NCBI RefSeq assembly: GCF_038066635.1
Contig: NZ_JBBUTI010000001.1
Location: forward strand, 310,001-374,000
DNA: 64,000 nt
From: Ideonella margarita
GTDB taxonomy: Bacteria; Pseudomonadota; Gammaproteobacteria; Burkholderiales; Burkholderiaceae_C
Direction: 5' to 3'
Shown: positions 33,408 to 41,908 of the stretch, in pieces
Numbering within the stretch: position 1 is the stretch's first letter
How the letters are laid out: the number at the start of each line of letters is the position of its first letter
The notes under the pieces: model-generated
What the model was told of the DNA's origin: nothing
Database searches by the model: none
The model's input: only the letters and a program-made list of their open reading frames with translations
Made by a program: the position numbers and the translations under genes

Positions 33408-34135
33408 TCCGGCAGATTCACCGGCGCAGTGCGCCAGCGCTCGACGCGCTGGGTCTTGCACCAGCCTCCCGGTGAGGTCAGTCCGCAGGCCACGCTGAGT
33501 TGCGTGCCCGGACTCAGGATCTGCACCAGGGCCTGGAAAAGCGCCGTGTTGCGGTAGGGCGTCTCGATCACCAATTGCGTCTGGCCTTCGCGGCGTGAGC
33601 GGGTTTCCAGCTCGCGTACACGCTGTGCCCGCAGGTCGGCCTGCTGGGGCAGGTAACCCTCGAACGCGAATCGCTGGCCGTTGAGCCCGCTCGCCGCCAA
33701 CGCCAGGGTCAGTGAGCTGGCGCCTGGCAGCGGCTCGACGATGATGCCGGCCGCGTGTGCCGCTGCCACCAACGTGGCGCCGGGGTCTGCCACGGCGGGC
33801 AGGCCAGCTTCAGACAGCAAACCCACGTCGTGGCCGGCCAGGGCCGGTGCCAGCAGTGCTTGCCAATCGCGCGGGTCGGTGGTGTCCCCGGCACCCTTGC
33901 GCGGCCGTGGCAACTCCTTCACATCCAGGCTTTGCAGCGGCTGGCTCAAGGGCGTCACGGCATCCACGCGCTTCAGAAAGGCGCGGGTTGATTTGGCGTT
34001 TTCGACGGCCCAGTGCTGCAGGCCCGCCGCGCGTGCCAGCACGCCATGGCTCAACACCTGCTCGATGGGCTCCGGCTGCGTGCCCAGGTCCAGCGCATTG
34101 GGCACCAGCACCAGCTTGCCTCGGGCCGTGCTCAA
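33371..34135 (-). CDS. Tetrapyrrole-methylase-family SAM-dependent methyltransferase (RsmI-related)
   Basis: A 254-residue protein of the RsmI/corrin methylase fold. KLVLVPNALD begins the first strand, LLSEAGLPAVADPGATLV is the conserved D-x-G-x-P segment of RsmI-like proteins (E-A-G-x-P-x-x-x-D-P-G), and LPGASSLTLALAASGLNGQRFAFEGYLPQ follows the RsmI pattern of P-G-x-S. It is shorter than RsmI (about 286), so it may be the RsmI paralogue often found beside maf in Burkholderiales; RNA target unproven. TTG 34135 overlaps the maf stop by 4 bases (TTGA), so the two are co-translated. Confidence 0.8.
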   Translation of the reverse strand: MSTARGKLVLVPNALDLGTQPEPIEQVLSHGVLARAAGLQHWAVENAKSTRAFLKRVDAVTPLSQPLQSLDVKELPRPRKGAGDTTDPRDWQALLAPALAGHDVGLLSEAGLPAVADPGATLVAAAHAAGIIVEPLPGASSLTLALAASGLNGQRFAFEGYLPQQADLRAQRVRELETRSRREGQTQLVIETPYRNTALFQALVQILSPGTQLSVACGLTSPGGWCKTQRVERWRTAPVNLPDQLPAVFMWLAS

Positions 34136-34734
34136 GGCGCCGCCCCTTCGAGCGGGTTCAGTCCGGCCGCGCGCAGCAACTGGCTGGTGCGGATCAGCGG
34201 AAGTCCGATCAGGGCCGTCGGGTCATCGGAATCGATGGCGTCCAGCAGCGTGATGCCCAGCGTTTCGCACTTGGCACTGCCGGCGCAGTCGTAAGGCTCT
34301 TCAGTGCGCAAGTAGAACTCTATCTCCGCATCGCTCAGGGTGCGAAAGCGCACATGCACGGGTGCCAGCAATGTCTGCGCGAACTGGGTGTCGCCGCGCA
34401 CCACGGCCACTGCGGTCTGGAAGGTGATCGTGCGGCCACTCATGCGCTGCAGCTGCGTCACGGCGCGCTCATGGGTGCCGGGCTTGCCGATGGGCTCTCC
34501 GTCCACGTCGGCTACCTGATCAGAGCCGATGACGATCGCGCCCGGGTGCTGCTCGGCCACGGCTTGGGCTTTGGCCAGTGCCAGACGGCAGGCGAGGGCG
34601 GCGGGTGCCTCGCCGGACAGCGGGGTTTCGTCCACTTGGGGCGAGACGGTGATGAAGGGCAGGCGAAGGCGCTCCAGCAGTTCGCGGCGATAGCGCGACG
34701 TGGAGCCAAGGATCAGGGTCGGGCGAGAACTCAT
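34132..34734 (-). CDS. Maf-family nucleoside triphosphate pyrophosphatase (YceF type)
   Basis: A 200-residue Maf protein. The phosphate-binding loop ILGSTSRYRRELL, the VDETPLSGE segment with catalytic acids, VIGSDQVADVDGEPIGKP and LTAL/IGLP-type substrate residues (ALIGLPLIRTSQLLR) are all present. The SDQVA...GKP motif groups it with the YceF subfamily, which hydrolyses 7-methyl-GTP and other modified nucleotides. ATG 34734. It is transcribed away from yceD (34803), sharing a 68-base divergent gap, and is followed by the methylase gene. Confidence 0.9.
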   Translation of the reverse strand: MSSRPTLILGSTSRYRRELLERLRLPFITVSPQVDETPLSGEAPAALACRLALAKAQAVAEQHPGAIVIGSDQVADVDGEPIGKPGTHERAVTQLQRMSGRTITFQTAVAVVRGDTQFAQTLLAPVHVRFRTLSDAEIEFYLRTEEPYDCAGSAKCETLGITLLDAIDSDDPTALIGLPLIRTSQLLRAAGLNPLEGAAP

Positions 34735-34802
34735 CCCCCAATTGTCCCATCGCCGGCAGCGTGGTGCGTGCCGGCCAGGTGGCGGGCTCGTACACTTGCC
34801 GC

Positions 34803-35339
34803 ATGAATCCGAGATCCATAGACCCCTGCCGCGCCGATGTGGCCTCGCTGGCAGCCTCCGGTGTGCTGCTGACGGGCCAATGGCCGCTGGCTGAATTGCA
34901 GCGCCTGCATGAATCGGCCATGGCCACTGGCCAGGCGCCTGATGCCGTCGACTGGCAGTTGTCCGCCGAGTACCGCCCCGTGACCGGCGGTGAGCCCGAG
35001 TTGTGGCTGCACCTGCAAGCCACCTCGTTGGTGGCGCTGTGCTGCCAGCGGTGCCTGGGTGCCGTGATGGAGCCCGTCGAGGTCGATCGCTGGATCCGCT
35101 TGGTGCGTGACGAAGCGCAGGCCGAGGTGCTGGATGCCGAGATGGAGGACGACGTGCTGGTGCTTGAGCGGGTGATGGACCTGCGCGAGCTGACCGAGGA
35201 CGAGTTGCTGCTGGCGCTGCCGCTGGTCCCGCGCCACGAGGTGTGCCCCGAACCGCTGCCGGTGCCGGAAGACGACTTGCCGGTGGAAGACGACAAGCCG
35301 AATCCGTTCGCGGCCCTGGCGGCTTTGAAGAAGCGCTGA
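34803..35339 (+). CDS. yceD: DUF177 / YceD-family protein (large ribosomal RNA accumulation protein)
   Basis: A 178-residue DUF177 protein. The family core is seen as LVALCCQRCLGAVMEPVEV (Cys-x-x-Cys), followed by an acidic EDDVLVLERVMDLRELTEDELLLALPLVPRHEVC, and the usual C-terminal KPNPFAALAALKKR. YceD homologues are encoded directly before rpmF in most bacteria and affect 23S rRNA accumulation. ATG 34803 is chosen because it starts the family N-terminus. The rpmF gene follows after 226 bases that contain its own promoter. Confidence 0.9.
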   Translation: MNPRSIDPCRADVASLAASGVLLTGQWPLAELQRLHESAMATGQAPDAVDWQLSAEYRPVTGGEPELWLHLQATSLVALCCQRCLGAVMEPVEVDRWIRLVRDEAQAEVLDAEMEDDVLVLERVMDLRELTEDELLLALPLVPRHEVCPEPLPVPEDDLPVEDDKPNPFAALAALKKR

Positions 35340-35369
35340 ACTCGGCTATTTCCTCAAGCGGCTGGCCCG

Positions 35370-35378
35370 TGTTATACT
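35370..35378 (+). promoter_or_regulatory. Extended -10 promoter for rpmF-plsX-fab genes
   Basis: TGTTATACT is a TGn extended -10 with TATACT, five of six to consensus. The -35 region is poor (TTCCTC), which is usual for extended -10 promoters. It lies 31 bases after the yceD stop and about 190 bases before rpmF, so the transcript would carry the structured leader at 35416-35472. Confidence 0.6.
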
Positions 35379-35415
35379 AGCGGGCTTTTCCGGGTGTGCC
35401 TGGGTTTGGCTCGAA

Positions 35416-35472
35416 GCTTGCGGCTGCAGTGAATGCAGTGGCCGAGCGTGCAAGCCAAAACCTGCAGCCGCA
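35416..35472 (+). other. Structured leader upstream of rpmF with two competing stems
   Basis: Bases 35419-35429 and 35462-35472 form a perfect 11-base stem (TGCGGCTGCAG with CTGCAGCCGCA). A second, mutually exclusive 6-base stem is GCTTGC (35416-35421) with GCAAGC (35450-35455). No U-tract follows, so it is not a terminator. Possible roles are ribosomal-protein autoregulation or RNA processing; unproven. Confidence 0.45.
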
Positions 35473-35565
35473 CACCTCGGGCTTTGTCAGTTTCAAGGTG
35501 CATGGGTGGCCTAGCCGCCCACACACTGTTTATTCGCCGGGACCCCGGCGTCCCAGGAGAATTCC

Positions 35566-35748
35566 ATGGCCGTTCAGCAAAACAAGAAGTCGCCCTCCAA
35601 GCGTGGCATGCACCGTTCGCACAACGCGCTGGTGACCCCGGGTACCGGCATCGAGCCGACCACCGGTGAAATCCACCTGCGTCACCACATCAGCCCGACC
35701 GGTTTCTACCGTGGTCGCAAGGTGCTGAAGACCAAGGCGGACGCCTGA
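35566..35748 (+). CDS. rpmF: 50S ribosomal protein L32
   Basis: A 60-residue basic protein, the complete family length, beginning MAVQQNKKSPSKRGMHRSH and containing NALVTPGTGIEPTTGE and HHISPTGFYRGRKV. It binds near the 3' half of 23S rRNA in the large subunit. AGGAGA 6 bases before ATG 35566 is a strong ribosome binding site. It lacks the zinc-binding cysteines, as in other Proteobacteria. It sits between yceD and plsX, the standard order, which couples ribosome and lipid synthesis genes. Confidence 0.96.
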   Translation: MAVQQNKKSPSKRGMHRSHNALVTPGTGIEPTTGEIHLRHHISPTGFYRGRKVLKTKADA

Positions 35749-35960
35749 TCTCTGGCTCGTGATCGGGGTGGCTTGATGCCTGCCCTGTACACGCCGCCAA
35801 TCCCGGTGCCATGTTCATGGTCCGGGTCTGCACAAAAATCGCCCCGCGCATGTCGACTGGAATCCGGTCGGTGTCCGCGGGCGTTTTCGCTGGCGTGCGC
35901 CAATTTGTCTGGCTGAAGATCTAGCTCATCGCCGTGTCACATTCCACACCTCTGAAGCCC

Positions 35961-37028
35961 ATGGATCGCGTGCGAATCGCCGTCGATTGCATGGGGGGCG
36001 ACCATGGCCCGTCCATCACGCTGCCTGCCTGCCGGGCTTTCCTGGACAGCCATCCTGACGTCGACTTGCTGCTGGTGGGCATGGCTGACGCGTTGGCGCC
36101 TGCAGCCAGCTGGCCGCGTTGCACGATCGTCGCCACCACGGAAATCGTGGCCATGGACGACCCTGTCGAGATTGCACTGCGCCGCAAGAAGGATTCGTCC
36201 ATGCGGGTGGCCATCTCCAAACTGAAGGCAACCGCCACCAGCCCCGCCTTGGCGGACGTGTGCGTCTCGGCCGGCAACACCGGTGCGCTGATGGCGCTGG
36301 CCCGCTACCTGCTCAAGACGCTGGAGGGCATTGATCGCCCAGCCATTGCATCCGTCATCCCGAATGAGCACGGTGAGTTCACGACCATGCTCGATTTGGG
36401 TGCCAACGTCGACTGCACGGCCGAGCATCTGTTGCAATTTGCCGTCATGGGCAGTGCCTTGGTGTCGGCCATCGACGGCAAATCCGAGCCCTCCGTGGGC
36501 CTGCTGAACATCGGATCCGAGGTCATCAAGGGCAGTGAAGTGATCAAGCGGGCGGGCGATCTGCTGCGCTCTGCCGGTGCTGACGGGCACCTCAATTACT
36601 TCGGCAATGTCGAGGGCAATGACATCTTCAAGGGTACTGTCGACGTGGTCGTATGTGACGGCTTCGTCGGCAATGTCGCTTTGAAAACCACCGAAGGTCT
36701 GGCATCGACCATGAGCCGATTCATCCGGGAAGAGTTCACCCGGACGTGGTGGACGAAGCTCGCGGCGATCATTGCGATGCCTGTTTTGAAGCGCTTCCGC
36801 GCACGTGTGGACCCGCGCGGGTACAACGGCGCGGCGCTGCTCGGACTGCAGGGCCTGGTGTTCAAGAGCCACGGTTCGGCAGATGCGTATTCGTTCGGCC
36901 GGGCGCTGGCTCGGGCTTATGATGCCGCCCGCAACCGCTTGTTGGACCAGGTGCACGACCGCATCGTGGAAACCCTGCAGGCGATGCCCGCCAACCCGGG
37001 CGATGTGCCGGTCAGGCCCGCTGCCTGA
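35961..37028 (+). CDS. plsX: Phosphate acyltransferase PlsX
   Basis: A 355-residue enzyme that makes acyl-phosphate from acyl-ACP, the first step of phospholipid synthesis by the PlsX-PlsY route. Family marks: RIAVDCMGGDHGPS at the N-terminus, VSAGNTGALMALARYLLKTL, GANVDCTAEHLLQFA, LLNIGSEVIKGSEVIK, CDGFVGNVALKTTEGL and GYNGAALLGLQGLVFKSHG. ATG 35961 matches the E. coli length (356); GTG 35934 in frame would add nine residues. A 212-base gap after rpmF contains a near-palindrome at 35802-35826 but no gene. Confidence 0.95.
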   Translation: MDRVRIAVDCMGGDHGPSITLPACRAFLDSHPDVDLLLVGMADALAPAASWPRCTIVATTEIVAMDDPVEIALRRKKDSSMRVAISKLKATATSPALADVCVSAGNTGALMALARYLLKTLEGIDRPAIASVIPNEHGEFTTMLDLGANVDCTAEHLLQFAVMGSALVSAIDGKSEPSVGLLNIGSEVIKGSEVIKRAGDLLRSAGADGHLNYFGNVEGNDIFKGTVDVVVCDGFVGNVALKTTEGLASTMSRFIREEFTRTWWTKLAAIIAMPVLKRFRARVDPRGYNGAALLGLQGLVFKSHGSADAYSFGRALARAYDAARNRLLDQVHDRIVETLQAMPANPGDVPVRPAA

Positions 37029-37040
37029 ATTTTTCGAAGC

Positions 37041-38030
37041 TTGCGTTTGTCCCATCCTCGTTACTCCCGCATCACCGGCACCGGCAGCAAGCTGCCCGAG
37101 CGCCGTGTGACCAACGCTGAACTGGCTGCCCAGTTGGCCGAGCGCGGCCTTGAGACGTCTGACGAATGGATCGTCGAGCGCACGGGCATCCGTGCCCGGC
37201 ACTTCGCTGCGCCCGATGTCACGTCGAGTGACCTGGGGACCGAAGCCGCCCGACAGGCCTTGGCGGCGGCAGGCTGCGAGCCCGGCGCCATCGATCTGAT
37301 CATCGTTGCGACCTCCACGCCCGACATGGTGTTCCCGTCGACCGCAACGATGGTGCAGCACAAGCTTGGCATCGCCGGCTGCCCGGCCTTTGACGTTCAG
37401 GCGGTGTGCTCCGGTTTCGTCTACGCGCTGACGGTCGCTGACGCGATGATCCGCGCTGGCTCGGCCACCAAGGCACTGGTGATCGGCGCTGAAGTTTTCT
37501 CCCGCATCCTCGATTTCAACGACCGCACCACCTGCGTGCTGTTCGGCGATGGCGCGGGCGCCGTGGTGCTCGAAGCTTCCGATGAGCCGGGCATCCTGGC
37601 GACCAAGCTGCATGCCGATGGCCGCCACCGCGACATCCTGTGCGTGCCCGGTCATGTGTCTGGCGGCGAGGTGATCGGCCTGCCTCTGCTCAAGATGGAC
37701 GGCCAGGCCGTGTTCAAGCTGGCCGTGGGCGTGCTCGATGAAGTGGCCCGCGAAGTGCTCGACGCCGCTGGCCGTACCCCGGCCGACATCGACTGGCTGG
37801 TGCCTCACCAGGCCAACATCCGCATCATGCAGGGGACAGCCCGCAAGCTGAAGTTGCCGGCCGAGCGTGTGGTGGTGACCGTGGACCAACACGGCAACAC
37901 CTCCGCGGCCTCCATCCCGCTGGCCCTGGACCATGCGGTCCGTGGCGGCCAGATCCAGCGCGGCGACACCGTCATGCTCGAAGGTGTTGGCGGTGGTTTC
38001 ACCTGGGGCGCCGTGCTGCTCGATCTCTGA
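37041..38030 (+). CDS. fabH: 3-oxoacyl-[ACP] synthase III
   Basis: A 329-residue ketosynthase that condenses acetyl-CoA with malonyl-ACP to start fatty acid synthesis. The catalytic triad is visible: C123 in AVCSGFVYAL, His in VPHQANIRIM and Asn in DQHGNTSAAS. SDEWIVERTGI and GDGAGAVVLEA are family segments. There is no ATG near the expected N-terminus. TTG 37041, 12 bases after plsX, gives SHPRYSRITGTGSKLPER in the usual place; TTG 37047 is equally possible. Confidence 0.94.
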   Translation: MRLSHPRYSRITGTGSKLPERRVTNAELAAQLAERGLETSDEWIVERTGIRARHFAAPDVTSSDLGTEAARQALAAAGCEPGAIDLIIVATSTPDMVFPSTATMVQHKLGIAGCPAFDVQAVCSGFVYALTVADAMIRAGSATKALVIGAEVFSRILDFNDRTTCVLFGDGAGAVVLEASDEPGILATKLHADGRHRDILCVPGHVSGGEVIGLPLLKMDGQAVFKLAVGVLDEVAREVLDAAGRTPADIDWLVPHQANIRIMQGTARKLKLPAERVVVTVDQHGNTSAASIPLALDHAVRGGQIQRGDTVMLEGVGGGFTWGAVLLDL

Positions 38031-38069
38031 GCCACCGTCCCTTACCGCGCGCATCGAAAGACATTGACC

Positions 38070-39008
38070 ATGACGGCATTTGCATTTGTATTTCCTGGCC
38101 AGGGCTCGCAAGCCGTTGGCATGCTCGACGCCTGGGGCGACCACCCGGCCGTGCGCGACACGCTGGCTGAAGCGTCCGCTGCCCTCGGTGAAGACCTGAC
38201 AGCCCTGATCAAGCAGGGCCCGAAGGATCAGCTCGACCTGACCACCAACACCCAGCCCGTGATGCTGACGGCGGGCATTGCCTGCTACCGCGCCTGGCTG
38301 GCCGAAACGGGCCTGACGCCGGCGGCGGTGGCAGGGCACTCCCTCGGTGAATACACGGCCCTCGTGGCTGCCGGTTCGTTGAGCCTCGCCGACGCGCTGC
38401 CGCTGGTTCGTCTGCGCGCGCAAGCCATGCAGGAAGCTGTGCCGGTCGGCGTGGGCGCCATGGCCGCCATTCTCGGCCTGGATGCCGACGCCGTGCGCGC
38501 GACCTGCCTGGAAGCCGCTGCAGCCTCGGGCGAGGCCGTCGAGGCGGTCAATTTCAATGATCCCAAGCAGACCGTCATTGCAGGCACGAAGGCCGGCGTG
38601 GACAAGGGCTGCGAGCTGCTCAAGGCCAAGGGCGCCAAGCGCGCGTTGCTGCTGCCGGTGTCGGCCCCGTTCCACTCCAGCCTGATGAAGCCGGCTGCCG
38701 AGCGGCTGAAGGTGCGCCTTGCACAAATTCAACTGTCGGCACCCGTCATTCCGGTGGTCAACAACATCGACGTGTCCGTGGCGAATGAACCAGACGCCAT
38801 CCGCGATGCGCTGTATCGTCAGGCGTTCGGCCCGGTCCGTTGGGTGGAGGTGGTACAGGCCTTGCGTGCCCGTGGCCTGACCCACATCATCGAGTGTGGC
38901 CCGGGCAAGGTGCTTGCCGGCATGGTCAAGCGCATCGACGCGGAAGCTGTCAGCGCCACCATTTTCGATCCGGCCTCGCTGGCCGAAGTCAAAGGAATCC
39001 TCGCATGA
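38070..39008 (+). CDS. fabD: Malonyl-CoA:ACP transacylase
   Basis: A 312-residue acyltransferase loading malonyl groups onto ACP. FVFPGQGSQAVGM opens the protein, the nucleophile is S91 in AGHSLGEYTALVA, and PFHSSLMKPAAERL contains the catalytic His. ATG 38070 is used rather than TTG 38064 because it gives the family N-terminus. The stop overlaps fabG by 4 bases, so translation of the two is coupled. Confidence 0.95.
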   Translation: MTAFAFVFPGQGSQAVGMLDAWGDHPAVRDTLAEASAALGEDLTALIKQGPKDQLDLTTNTQPVMLTAGIACYRAWLAETGLTPAAVAGHSLGEYTALVAAGSLSLADALPLVRLRAQAMQEAVPVGVGAMAAILGLDADAVRATCLEAAAASGEAVEAVNFNDPKQTVIAGTKAGVDKGCELLKAKGAKRALLLPVSAPFHSSLMKPAAERLKVRLAQIQLSAPVIPVVNNIDVSVANEPDAIRDALYRQAFGPVRWVEVVQALRARGLTHIIECGPGKVLAGMVKRIDAEAVSATIFDPASLAEVKGILA

Positions 39009-39757
39009 GCGAAGCAAGCAGCACCCCCGCACAGATCGCATTGGTCACTGGTGCCTCGCGCGGCATCGGCCGTTCGATCGCATTGGGGCTGGCCGCTCAA
39101 GGCTACAAGGTCATCGGCACGGCCACCAGTGATGCTGGCGCCGCGTCCATCACCGAAGCGCTGGCCGCCTACCCTGGCAGCAAAGGCTTGACCCTGAACG
39201 TCAATGACGCTGCTGGCGTGGACGCGGCCATCGAGGCCATCGTCAAGGAGCACGGTGCACTGCACGTGCTGGTGAACAACGCCGGCATCACCCGCGACAC
39301 TCTGGCCATGCGCATGAAGGATGACGACTGGGATGCGGTGCTCGACACCAATCTGAAGGCCGTCTTCCGCATGTCTCGTGCCGTGATGCGTCCGATGATG
39401 AAGCAGCGTTATGGCCGCATCATCAACATCACGTCCGTGGTCGGTGCCTCCGGCAACCCAGGCCAGGCCAACTATGCTGCCGCCAAGGCCGGCGTGGCGG
39501 GCATGACCCGCGCCCTGGCGCGTGAGCTGGGCAGCCGCAACATCACTGTCAATTGTGTCGCCCCCGGCTTCATCGCCACCGACATGACCGAAACACTGCC
39601 CGAGGCCCAAAAGGCCGCGTTGCTTCAGCAGATTCCGCTGCAGCGACTCGGGCAGCCCGGGGAGATCGCCCATGCGGTGGTCTTCCTAGCCTCGCCCGAA
39701 GCGGGCTACATCACCGGTTCCGAGCTGCACGTCAATGGCGGCATGTTCATGAACTGA
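39005..39757 (+). CDS. fabG: 3-oxoacyl-[ACP] reductase
   Basis: A 250-residue SDR that reduces 3-oxoacyl-ACP with NADPH. TGASRGIGRSIAL (cofactor loop), NNAGITRDTLAMRM, INITSVVGASGNPGQANY with Ser, and the catalytic Tyr/Lys in ANYAAAKAGVAGM, then APGFIATDMT, are all canonical FabG features. It starts in the ATGA overlap with fabD and is 78 bases upstream of acpP. Confidence 0.95.
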   Translation: MSEASSTPAQIALVTGASRGIGRSIALGLAAQGYKVIGTATSDAGAASITEALAAYPGSKGLTLNVNDAAGVDAAIEAIVKEHGALHVLVNNAGITRDTLAMRMKDDDWDAVLDTNLKAVFRMSRAVMRPMMKQRYGRIINITSVVGASGNPGQANYAAAKAGVAGMTRALARELGSRNITVNCVAPGFIATDMTETLPEAQKAALLQQIPLQRLGQPGEIAHAVVFLASPEAGYITGSELHVNGGMFMN

Positions 39758-39776
39758 TCCCATGGCCGGAAAAAGT

Positions 39777-39800
39777 GCTGGCATGTTGCCAGCGTAGAAT
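39777..39800 (+). promoter_or_regulatory. Inverted repeat abutting a -10-like box before acpP
   Basis: GCTGGC (39777-39782) and GCCAGC (39788-39793) form a perfect 6-base inverted repeat with a 5-base spacer, directly followed by TAGAAT (39795-39800), a plausible -10 box about 35 bases before acpP. No good -35 lies at 17 bases. acpP usually needs extra expression over its neighbours, which fits an internal promoter; the repeat may be an operator. Confidence 0.4.
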
Positions 39801-39835
39801 CCGGCCCGTTTTACGCAATCCCTCCTGGAGGAGTC

Positions 39836-40075
39836 ATGAGCGATATCGAAGCACGCGTCAAGAAGATCATTGCCGAGCAACTGGGCGTTCCCGAAGCCGA
39901 CGTCACCAACGAAAAGGCCTTCGTGGCTGATCTGGGTGCCGATTCCCTGGACACCGTTGAATTGGTGATGGCCCTGGAAGACGAATTCGGCATCGAAATT
40001 CCGGACGAAGAAGCCGAGAAGATCACCACGGTGCAGTTGGCAATCGACTACGCCAAGGGCCACGCCAAGGCCTGA
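39836..40075 (+). CDS. acpP: Acyl carrier protein
   Basis: A 79-residue acidic protein, complete. The phosphopantetheine attachment Ser is S37 in DLGADSLDTVELVMA. Helices II and III (ALEDEFGIEIPDEEAEKI) follow the standard pattern. CTGGAGGAG before ATG 39836 is a very strong ribosome binding site, in keeping with high expression. The modifying enzyme AcpS is encoded at 53023-53424. Confidence 0.97.
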   Translation: MSDIEARVKKIIAEQLGVPEADVTNEKAFVADLGADSLDTVELVMALEDEFGIEIPDEEAEKITTVQLAIDYAKGHAKA

Positions 40076-40110
40076 ACGCCCATTGGGCAGTAACGATCCA
40101 TACTGAACGC

Positions 40111-41355
40111 ATGACCCGTCGTCGAGTAGTCATCACCGGCCTGGGGCTGATCAGCCCTGTTGGCAACACGGTCACCGAAGGCTGGAACAACCTGCTTGCA
40201 GGACGTTCCGGCATTGGCGCCATCACCAGGTTCGACGCTTCGGCGTTGACCTGCCAGTTTGCCGGCGAGGTCAAGGACTTCAAGGTCGAGGAGTACATCC
40301 CCGGCAAGGAAGCCAAGGCGATGGATACTTTCATCCATTTCGGTCTGGCCGCTGCGGTCCAGGCTGTTCAGGATGCGGGTCTGCCAACAGGCGATGCCCT
40401 GACCGAAGAGCAAGCCGAGCGTATCGGCTGCATGGTTGGTTCAGGCATCGGGGGGCTGCCCGAAATCGAATCCACCGCACGTACCGTGGTTGAACGCGGT
40501 CCGCGGCGGATTTCCCCATTCTTTGTGCCCGCGTCGATCATCAACATGATCTCCGGACACATCTCGATCCGCTACGGTTTCAAGGGCCCGAACATGGCCA
40601 TTGTCACTGCCTGCACCACCGGTCTGCATTGCATCGGTGAAGCTGGCCGCATGATCGAGTATGGCGACGCCGACGTGATGATCGCCGGCGGCGCTGAAGC
40701 CACGGTGTCGATGCTCGGGGTGGGTGGCTTTGCCTCTGCCCGGGCCCTGTCGACCCGCAACGAAGACCCCGCCACCGCGTCGCGGCCGTGGGACAAGGAC
40801 CGCGACGGTTTTGTCCTCGGCGAAGGCGCCGGTGTGCTGGTCCTCGAAGAATACGAACACGCCAAGAAGCGCGGCGCGAAGATCTACGCCGAGCTGATCG
40901 GCTTCGGCATGGGTGCCGATGCGTACCACATGACCGCGCCTAACGTGGACGGCCCGAAGCGTTCGATGAAGGCGGCCCTGCGCAATGCCGGCATCAACGC
41001 GGACCAGGTGCAGTACCTGAACGCCCACGGCACGTCGACCCCGCTGGGTGACCTGAACGAAACCAACGCCATCAAGCTGGCGTTCGGTGATCACGCCAAG
41101 CAGCTGGTGGTCAATTCGACCAAGTCGATGACCGGCCATCTCCTGGGCGGCGCCGGTGGCGTCGAGTCGGTGTTCTCGGTGCTGGCCCTGAAGAACCAGG
41201 TCTCGCCTCCGACGATCAACATCTTCAATCAAGATCCCGAGTGCGATCTGGATTACTGCGCCAACACGGCGCGGGACATGAAGATCGACATCGCCGTGAA
41301 GAACAACTTCGGCTTCGGTGGCACCAACGGAACCCTGGTGTTCCGTCGGGTCTGA
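40111..41355 (+). CDS. fabF: 3-oxoacyl-[ACP] synthase II
   Basis: A 414-residue elongating ketosynthase. The nucleophile is C168 in VTACTTGLHC, and the two catalytic histidines lie in NAHGTSTPLGD and in the STKSMTGHLLGGAGG segment. RRVVITGLGLISPVGN is the typical N-terminus and NNFGFGGTNGTLVF the C-terminus. It follows acpP by 35 bases and precedes a small membrane protein gene and rpoE. Confidence 0.96.
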   Translation: MTRRRVVITGLGLISPVGNTVTEGWNNLLAGRSGIGAITRFDASALTCQFAGEVKDFKVEEYIPGKEAKAMDTFIHFGLAAAVQAVQDAGLPTGDALTEEQAERIGCMVGSGIGGLPEIESTARTVVERGPRRISPFFVPASIINMISGHISIRYGFKGPNMAIVTACTTGLHCIGEAGRMIEYGDADVMIAGGAEATVSMLGVGGFASARALSTRNEDPATASRPWDKDRDGFVLGEGAGVLVLEEYEHAKKRGAKIYAELIGFGMGADAYHMTAPNVDGPKRSMKAALRNAGINADQVQYLNAHGTSTPLGDLNETNAIKLAFGDHAKQLVVNSTKSMTGHLLGGAGGVESVFSVLALKNQVSPPTINIFNQDPECDLDYCANTARDMKIDIAVKNNFGFGGTNGTLVFRRV

Positions 41356-41377
41356 TTCCCAGCGCCTGCCGCGCCGC

Positions 41378-41908
41378 ATGCGCGTTGCACCCCCAGCCAG
41401 CTACCCTGTGAGCGCGTTCAGCGTCTTTCACGGGCTGGCCTTGGGTGCCGTGATCGTGGCGCTGCTCAATGTGCTGCTGTGGAGCGGCCAGTTGCTGGCT
41501 GCTGAAGCGCAATGGCCGTGGATCATCCTGGCGCTGCTGTGTGTGCTTGCCATGTGGCCGGCCTGTCGTTCATTCTGGCGCGCTGTTGCTGGTCGTGAAA
41601 ATCAAGAGGCCACCTCGCCGGTGCTGCGCTGGAGCGAGGGCGCCTGGCAGTTGTTGCACACCCGAGTTGACGGGGCTCCTGTCCTTGAAGCCGCAACAAA
41701 AACCGCAGCTGAAGTCACCGCAGAACGCGGCACACCCGAACTGCTGCTCGATCTCGGGCAGCATCTGCTGTTGAGTTGGCGTGCGGACGATACAAAGTCG
41801 CTGCGCTGCATCGCCTTGTCGTCGAAGCCGGGCCACCTGGCTGCATGGCATGCCCTGCGCGTCGCCCTGCATGCCCGACAGCCTTTCACCGGCCAACCCG
41901 CCCGATGA
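41378..41908 (+). CDS. Small two-helix membrane protein, possibly YgfX-like
   Basis: A 176-residue protein. Two adjacent membrane helices lie near the N-terminus (FHGLALGAVIVALLNVLLW and WIILALLCVLAMWPACR), then a soluble domain with LRWSEGAWQL and LLLSWRADD and a basic end. The layout of two helices, an L-R-W-x-G strand, and a Trp-containing last helix (HLAAWHALRVALHARQ) resembles YgfX/CptA-type proteins, some of which affect cell division or cytoskeleton proteins; similarity is weak by eye. ATG 41378 is the first reasonable start. It overlaps rpoE by 4 bases. Function should be regarded as unknown. Confidence 0.6.
   Translation: MRVAPPASYPVSAFSVFHGLALGAVIVALLNVLLWSGQLLAAEAQWPWIILALLCVLAMWPACRSFWRAVAGRENQEATSPVLRWSEGAWQLLHTRVDGAPVLEAATKTAAEVTAERGTPELLLDLGQHLLLSWRADDTKSLRCIALSSKPGHLAAWHALRVALHARQPFTGQPAR

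Noticed and set aside
35802..35826. Near-palindrome between rpmF and plsX
   Set aside because: Strong pairing but a 2-base loop and no U-tract. It is too uncertain to call a terminator or operator.
35937..39041. A very long open frame on the minus strand across plsX-fabH-fabD
   Set aside because: The plus strand has unmistakable plsX, fabH and fabD there. The antisense frame is open only because of the high-GC third-codon-position bias and matches no family.
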